DNA of 64,000 bases from Puniceicoccus vermicola (GTDB lineage: Bacteria; Verrucomicrobiota; Verrucomicrobiia; Opitutales; Puniceicoccaceae). A program made the translations under genes and the position numbers. This document shows, in pieces, positions 61,243 to 64,000 of the stretch (position 1 is its first letter; the number at the start of each line of letters is the position of its first letter). The stretch is taken from NCBI RefSeq assembly GCF_014230055.1, contig NZ_JACHVA010000046.1:27963-91962 (forward strand). Direction: 5' to 3'. Under the pieces are notes generated by a model. The model ran no database searches, was not told where the DNA came from, and saw only the letters and a program-made list of their open reading frames with translations.

Positions 61243-61398
61243 CTAGAGGTTGATCTGCAAGGTATCCGTCGAATGGTGAAGAAAGAGAATCACCATGAGG
61301 ATGAACGTGACGATGAACAGAACGTCGACGAGACCTTTCGGGGACCGGGTCGCCGCAAAGAGCGTGGCGAGGAGAAAGAGGAAGATCAGAGCGGCCAT
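61243..61398 (-). CDS. Small membrane protein, 51 aa
   Basis: ATG at 61398 to TAG at 61243. The product starts MAALIFLFLLATLFAATRSP and continues with a second hydrophobic stretch VLFIVTFILMVILFLHH, ending in TDTLQINL. Two short helices joined by a basic turn (RSPKGLVD) give a hairpin membrane protein. It ends 10 bases before the DsbB-like start on the same strand, suggesting co-transcription. No clear ribosome site; family unknown. Confidence 0.55.
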   Translation of the reverse strand: MAALIFLFLLATLFAATRSPKGLVDVLFIVTFILMVILFLHHSTDTLQINL

Positions 61399-61927
61399 AG
61401 GTTGGTAGGGAGGGTTTACGCGAAATGAGTGAATGCCGAATTTCTGAAGGGATCATGCAAATTAGGACGAGATTGGCAATATCCCGAATTCGCCGAGAAT
61501 CCCGCCTTTGGAAGTCTCCGTAGGTTTGTGCGCGGGATTCTCCTTTTTGGGCATCTAAGGAACCTCCTTTGAACTCAACTCTTCTCTATCTCTTAGATGA
61601 GAGTAAAGCTTATCCATGATGGTCAAAACAGGGATTATACGGAAGCGCCATTCGTTGTGACCAAGGTTCTGTTTGAACTCATTTTCGACGAAAATTCACA
61701 GTCGGAGCATTCTCGGTCCTTGTGTGCTTTTCGCGGTATCCGGCCGGTGGCGGGCCTCTACATCACTGGCGATTTACTTTGGGGTAGATGATCCCAGGGC
61801 GGGTATTGGCCAGTCGAACATACGGATGCTTCGAAATAGTTCCGAGGCGCTGTAGAATTCATACGGTCTCAAAAACGGGCTAAAGGATCTTCGAATGGAT
61901 GTTGTCTGGTGTCGAAGCTCTGCCCGG
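61399..61927. other. Intergenic region, 529 bases, no supported gene
   Basis: Lies between the small membrane ORF and the beta-helix gene. It contains the stem-loop at 61495-61548 and two short overlapping + strand frames (61597-61791 and 61673-61855) that match no family by eye and could be remnants of one frameshifted gene. No tRNA-like fold seen. Confidence 0.45.
61495..61548 (+). terminator. Long perfect stem-loop followed by T-run
   Basis: GAGAATCCCGC and GCGGGATTCTC (61495-61505 and 61532-61542) form an 11-bp perfect stem around a 26-base loop, and TTTTT follows at 61544-61548. On the + strand this is terminator-like, but no + strand gene ends within 900 bases. On the minus strand it would sit in the leader of the small ORF/DsbB-like transcript, about 100-150 bases upstream. 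Terminator or leader element is undecided. Confidence 0.45.
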
Positions 61928-63568
61928 TTAAAGGGGGAGGAAGGCTCCGAAGCTTATATTCTCAGGGGTTCTGATCTTTCCGGAGAAATCCCTATCGACT
62001 CGGATACGTTCGTCGATTGGGTCGAGATACTCGTCCGTAGGAGTTCCTGGGAGTTTCTCCGAGGTCAAACGAAAGTCATGGTCGGCAAGGTTTGTGAACC
62101 AGGCGGGGTCTCCTGCCGTATAGAAACTCTGAGAATCCTGCCGGGTCGCCTCTTTCCAGTCCTGGAAGTTCAGGAATGTGATGCCTTTACGATTCGAGGT
62201 TTTGAGCCAAGTGACTCTGGCGCCGGCGATTCCGTAGAGATTGTAGTTCGAGTGAATGTTTTTGTATTTATCGGGTGCTGCCTGATCATTCAAATGGAAC
62301 ATGAAAAAGCTTCCATTTGGTTTGTAGATGAGGGAGTTCTCGTAGGTGGTCGGGCCGCGGTAGTTCCAAAGACTACTGAAGCCGTCTGCCCCTCTTTGAG
62401 AGAGGTCGAGCAGCTTCTGGGGGACGGATTCCAAGTCGAAAACGTGTGTGTTGTTCACATAGTAAATCTCCGTCCCTTCCTTGTGGTAATCGCCGATCTG
62501 AACATTGAAAAAAATGTTGTTTGCGAAGAGCAAGCGGCTCCCTGTGGAGCCGGAAGCTCCTGGGGTTTTTAGAAAAGTTGCATTCTCGAGGATGTTTCGT
62601 TCAACCCGGAAAAAACGGTTGTGAAACTCGGGTTCTTTGCGGCGGAATCCGATGTCAAAGCATGCGTCCATGGCCGGTCGTAACCAATTGCGGACGACGT
62701 TGTTGAACAGCATGCCATTGGAAGGGGAATGGATGAGGATGGCATCTTGATTTCGTGAGGTTTCATCCGTTTCGGTTCCGTTGTGGATATAGGTATTCTG
62801 AATGACCTGCCAGCCGGGGATTCTCGGGTGCTCGGCCCAGATGCCGGTTCCGTTTTTTCCGTGCTTTCCGGTTTCCCCGTTGTTTAGCCAGATTCCTCCC
62901 CCGCACCGGAAGTATCCGTCTCCGTCAAAGTCGGTGCCTTCGATTTCGACATTTTCGACCAACACGTCTTTACATCCTTCGATACGTAGGTGGAAGCTAT
63001 GCACCGGCCCTTTGAGGCGAACGTTGCGAACGGTGACGCGATCTGCGCCTTCTATGCGAATCCCGTCCCAAGTCCGGTAGTCGGGATCGCTGTAGGAGAT
63101 CGAAATGTTTTCGATAATGACTTCTTTCGCGTTCCGGATGAGGAAGAGAGTGGTACCCTCTTTTTGAGGAATGTTTTGATTCCAGCGAACGGATAGGTGC
63201 AGGCCCTCTATGTGCACTTGATCTTCATCTTCCCAGACCCGTTTCGAATCTTCGCCGAGAACGTCGGTGGGTTGGATTTGAGGAACGGTTCTCAATGTAA
63301 TTTCGTCAGCTGTTGGTAGCGTGGACCAGTCGCTCATGTAGGCGTTGGTGTATTCTCCCGCTCGAGGAATGAGGTCGTCGGCCCGGTTCCATTGATATTC
63401 GTGGGTTTCTGAGGATGGATCTGGAGTTGACGCGCTTTTGCCAGGATTCTGCTTTTGTTTGACGCAGCTGGTTGCGCTGGAGGATAGCCAGGCTATCCCC
63501 AGGAGGGCGGCCAACGATCTTCCTCGGAAAGATTTTTTTATGCGGAGTGGGAATATTTTCGATGTCAT
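61928..63568 (-). CDS. Secreted right-handed beta-helix lipoprotein
   Basis: 546 aa from ATG 63568; a longer start at 63604 adds 12 polar residues. A basic n-region, then the hydrophobic SLAALLGIAWLSSSATSC, with ATSC as a plausible lipobox. Residues about 150-420 have parallel beta-helix rungs: VIIENISISYSDPDYRTWDG, IRIEGADRVTVRNVRLKGP, LRIEGCKDVLVENVEIEGTD, NNVVRNWL and LLFANNIFFNVQIGDY, as in pectate-lyase-like or carbohydrate-active proteins. Near the end a DPAWFTNLADHDFRLTSEK segment is typical of such secreted proteins in Verrucomicrobia. Substrate, if any, is unknown. Confidence 0.85.
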   Translation of the reverse strand: MTSKIFPLRIKKSFRGRSLAALLGIAWLSSSATSCVKQKQNPGKSASTPDPSSETHEYQWNRADDLIPRAGEYTNAYMSDWSTLPTADEITLRTVPQIQPTDVLGEDSKRVWEDEDQVHIEGLHLSVRWNQNIPQKEGTTLFLIRNAKEVIIENISISYSDPDYRTWDGIRIEGADRVTVRNVRLKGPVHSFHLRIEGCKDVLVENVEIEGTDFDGDGYFRCGGGIWLNNGETGKHGKNGTGIWAEHPRIPGWQVIQNTYIHNGTETDETSRNQDAILIHSPSNGMLFNNVVRNWLRPAMDACFDIGFRRKEPEFHNRFFRVERNILENATFLKTPGASGSTGSRLLFANNIFFNVQIGDYHKEGTEIYYVNNTHVFDLESVPQKLLDLSQRGADGFSSLWNYRGPTTYENSLIYKPNGSFFMFHLNDQAAPDKYKNIHSNYNLYGIAGARVTWLKTSNRKGITFLNFQDWKEATRQDSQSFYTAGDPAWFTNLADHDFRLTSEKLPGTPTDEYLDPIDERIRVDRDFSGKIRTPENISFGAFLPL

Positions 63569-63669
63569 GATCGAATGGTGACGGTTAGAGCCGCGAGATC
63601 TCATCTATTCTGTTTCTCGGGGCGATGTCCGTTTGGGGATGGGGAGGGACCGCTCTGTTTGGTTATGAT

Positions 63670-64000
63670 TTATTTGCGGATCCGTTTTGCGGAGAGGATA
63701 GAAATGAGAAAGGCTCCGATGAAGAGTGCTGCTTGAGACGGTTCAGGAATGATGGTGAAACCGTTCGTGAGCTCGTCGAAAGTGAGGTCTCCCGAGATCT
63801 CACTATTACTGAAGTTGATGAAAGAAAGTGTCGATCCTTCGAAGGCTGACGAGGAGCCAGTGATGGAAAGGACTCCATTATAGCTTTCGCCAAGATTTCC
63901 GGTTCCGCGGAAATCGATGATGAATTCGGCCTCGCTGCCGGTTGAGAGTAGATCTCCGGAGAGGGAGATGCTGCCGTCCTCTTCGAGGTTGAAACCCAAG
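63670..64000 (-). CDS. PEP-CTERM sorting-domain protein (N-terminal part outside window)
   Basis: The last 110 codons of a minus-strand gene that runs off the right edge; the TTG at 63999 is only the edge of the open frame. The visible part is Gly/Ser/Thr-rich and beta-like (GSISLSGDLLSTGSEAEFII, LSITGSSSAFEGSTLSF). The end has the tripartite sorting tail: PEPS, a hydrophobic helix QAALFIGAFLISILSA and the basic KRIRK. Such proteins are exported and processed by an exosortase, usually with an exopolysaccharide. The exosortase gene is not in this window. Confidence 0.88.
   Translation of the reverse strand, partial: LGFNLEEDGSISLSGDLLSTGSEAEFIIDFRGTGNLGESYNGVLSITGSSSAFEGSTLSFINFSNSEISGDLTFDELTNGFTIIPEPSQAALFIGAFLISILSAKRIRK

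Noticed and set aside
61597..61855. Two overlapping short + strand frames, possibly a frameshifted gene
   Set aside because: No homology recognised and no ribosome site; kept only as a note in the intergenic entry.
61895..62572. 225-codon + strand frame with hydrophobic parts
   Set aside because: Lies opposite the beta-helix gene, whose rungs and secretion signal are clear on the minus strand.

Overview
The window reads as a chromosomal piece of a Verrucomicrobiota bacterium, probably class Opitutae / Puniceicoccales (inference). The reasons are a PEP-CTERM sorting tail at the right edge, two secreted proteins with an SLA1-homology-like (SHD1) domain, a RAYT-type transposase, a four-helix-bundle (S23/TIGR02436) gene, and base composition near the mid-50s % GC by eye. 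No rRNA, tRNA, CRISPR array or prophage was seen.

About 1-40010 (+ strand) is one very large surface-polysaccharide locus. It opens with nonulosonic-acid genes (3'-part of neuB, neuC, a 2-hydroxyacid dehydrogenase). Then come a GT61 transferase, a UDP-GlcNAc-type 6-dehydrogenase, a polytopic membrane protein and a UDP-uronate epimerase. A run of GT4/GT2 glycosyltransferases with a methyltransferase follows (9.3-21.4 kb), then a WbaP-type initiating sugar-phosphate transferase. Export is by a Wzm/Wzt ABC transporter, but the permease and ATPase genes are separated by a GtrII/GtrB-like glucosylation cassette, a 33-codon micro-ORF and a small membrane protein. After wzt come four large, partly translationally coupled GT2 proteins and a 1026-residue YfhO-like membrane protein, closed by a strong terminator at 40041-40067.

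About 40071-45583 is a block of unrelated genes: a K+ channel with a zinc-ribbon tail, a FUSC-like membrane protein, a lipoprotein, two tandem SHD1 paralogues, a MarC protein (all minus strand) and a RAYT transposase (+). Polysaccharide genes then resume (45692-52070): two GT2 enzymes, a membrane protein sharing an extracytoplasmic domain with two earlier proteins, and an AlgI/AlgJ-like O-acetylation pair. The rest is mixed: a BamA/TamA-like outer-membrane barrel, a double-ABM membrane protein, guanine deaminase, a propeller lipoprotein coupled to a PHP-methyltransferase fusion, a GT4, a DsbB-like protein with a 51-residue membrane ORF, a beta-helix lipoprotein and a truncated PEP-CTERM protein.

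The most unusual signal is non-coding. Four copies (8685-8781, 9210-9292, 14917-15012, 59233-59329) of a roughly 83-97 bp inverted repeat have arms built from degenerate 7-bp units (about NAACNTN on the left, ANGTTNN on the right), with termini GATGGCGAAC/GTTCGCCATC. Two copies bracket the four-helix-bundle gene. A second mini-element family (13720-13879 and 16272-16452) has palindromic ends. Both families sit tightly against gene starts and produce false in-frame N-terminal extensions.
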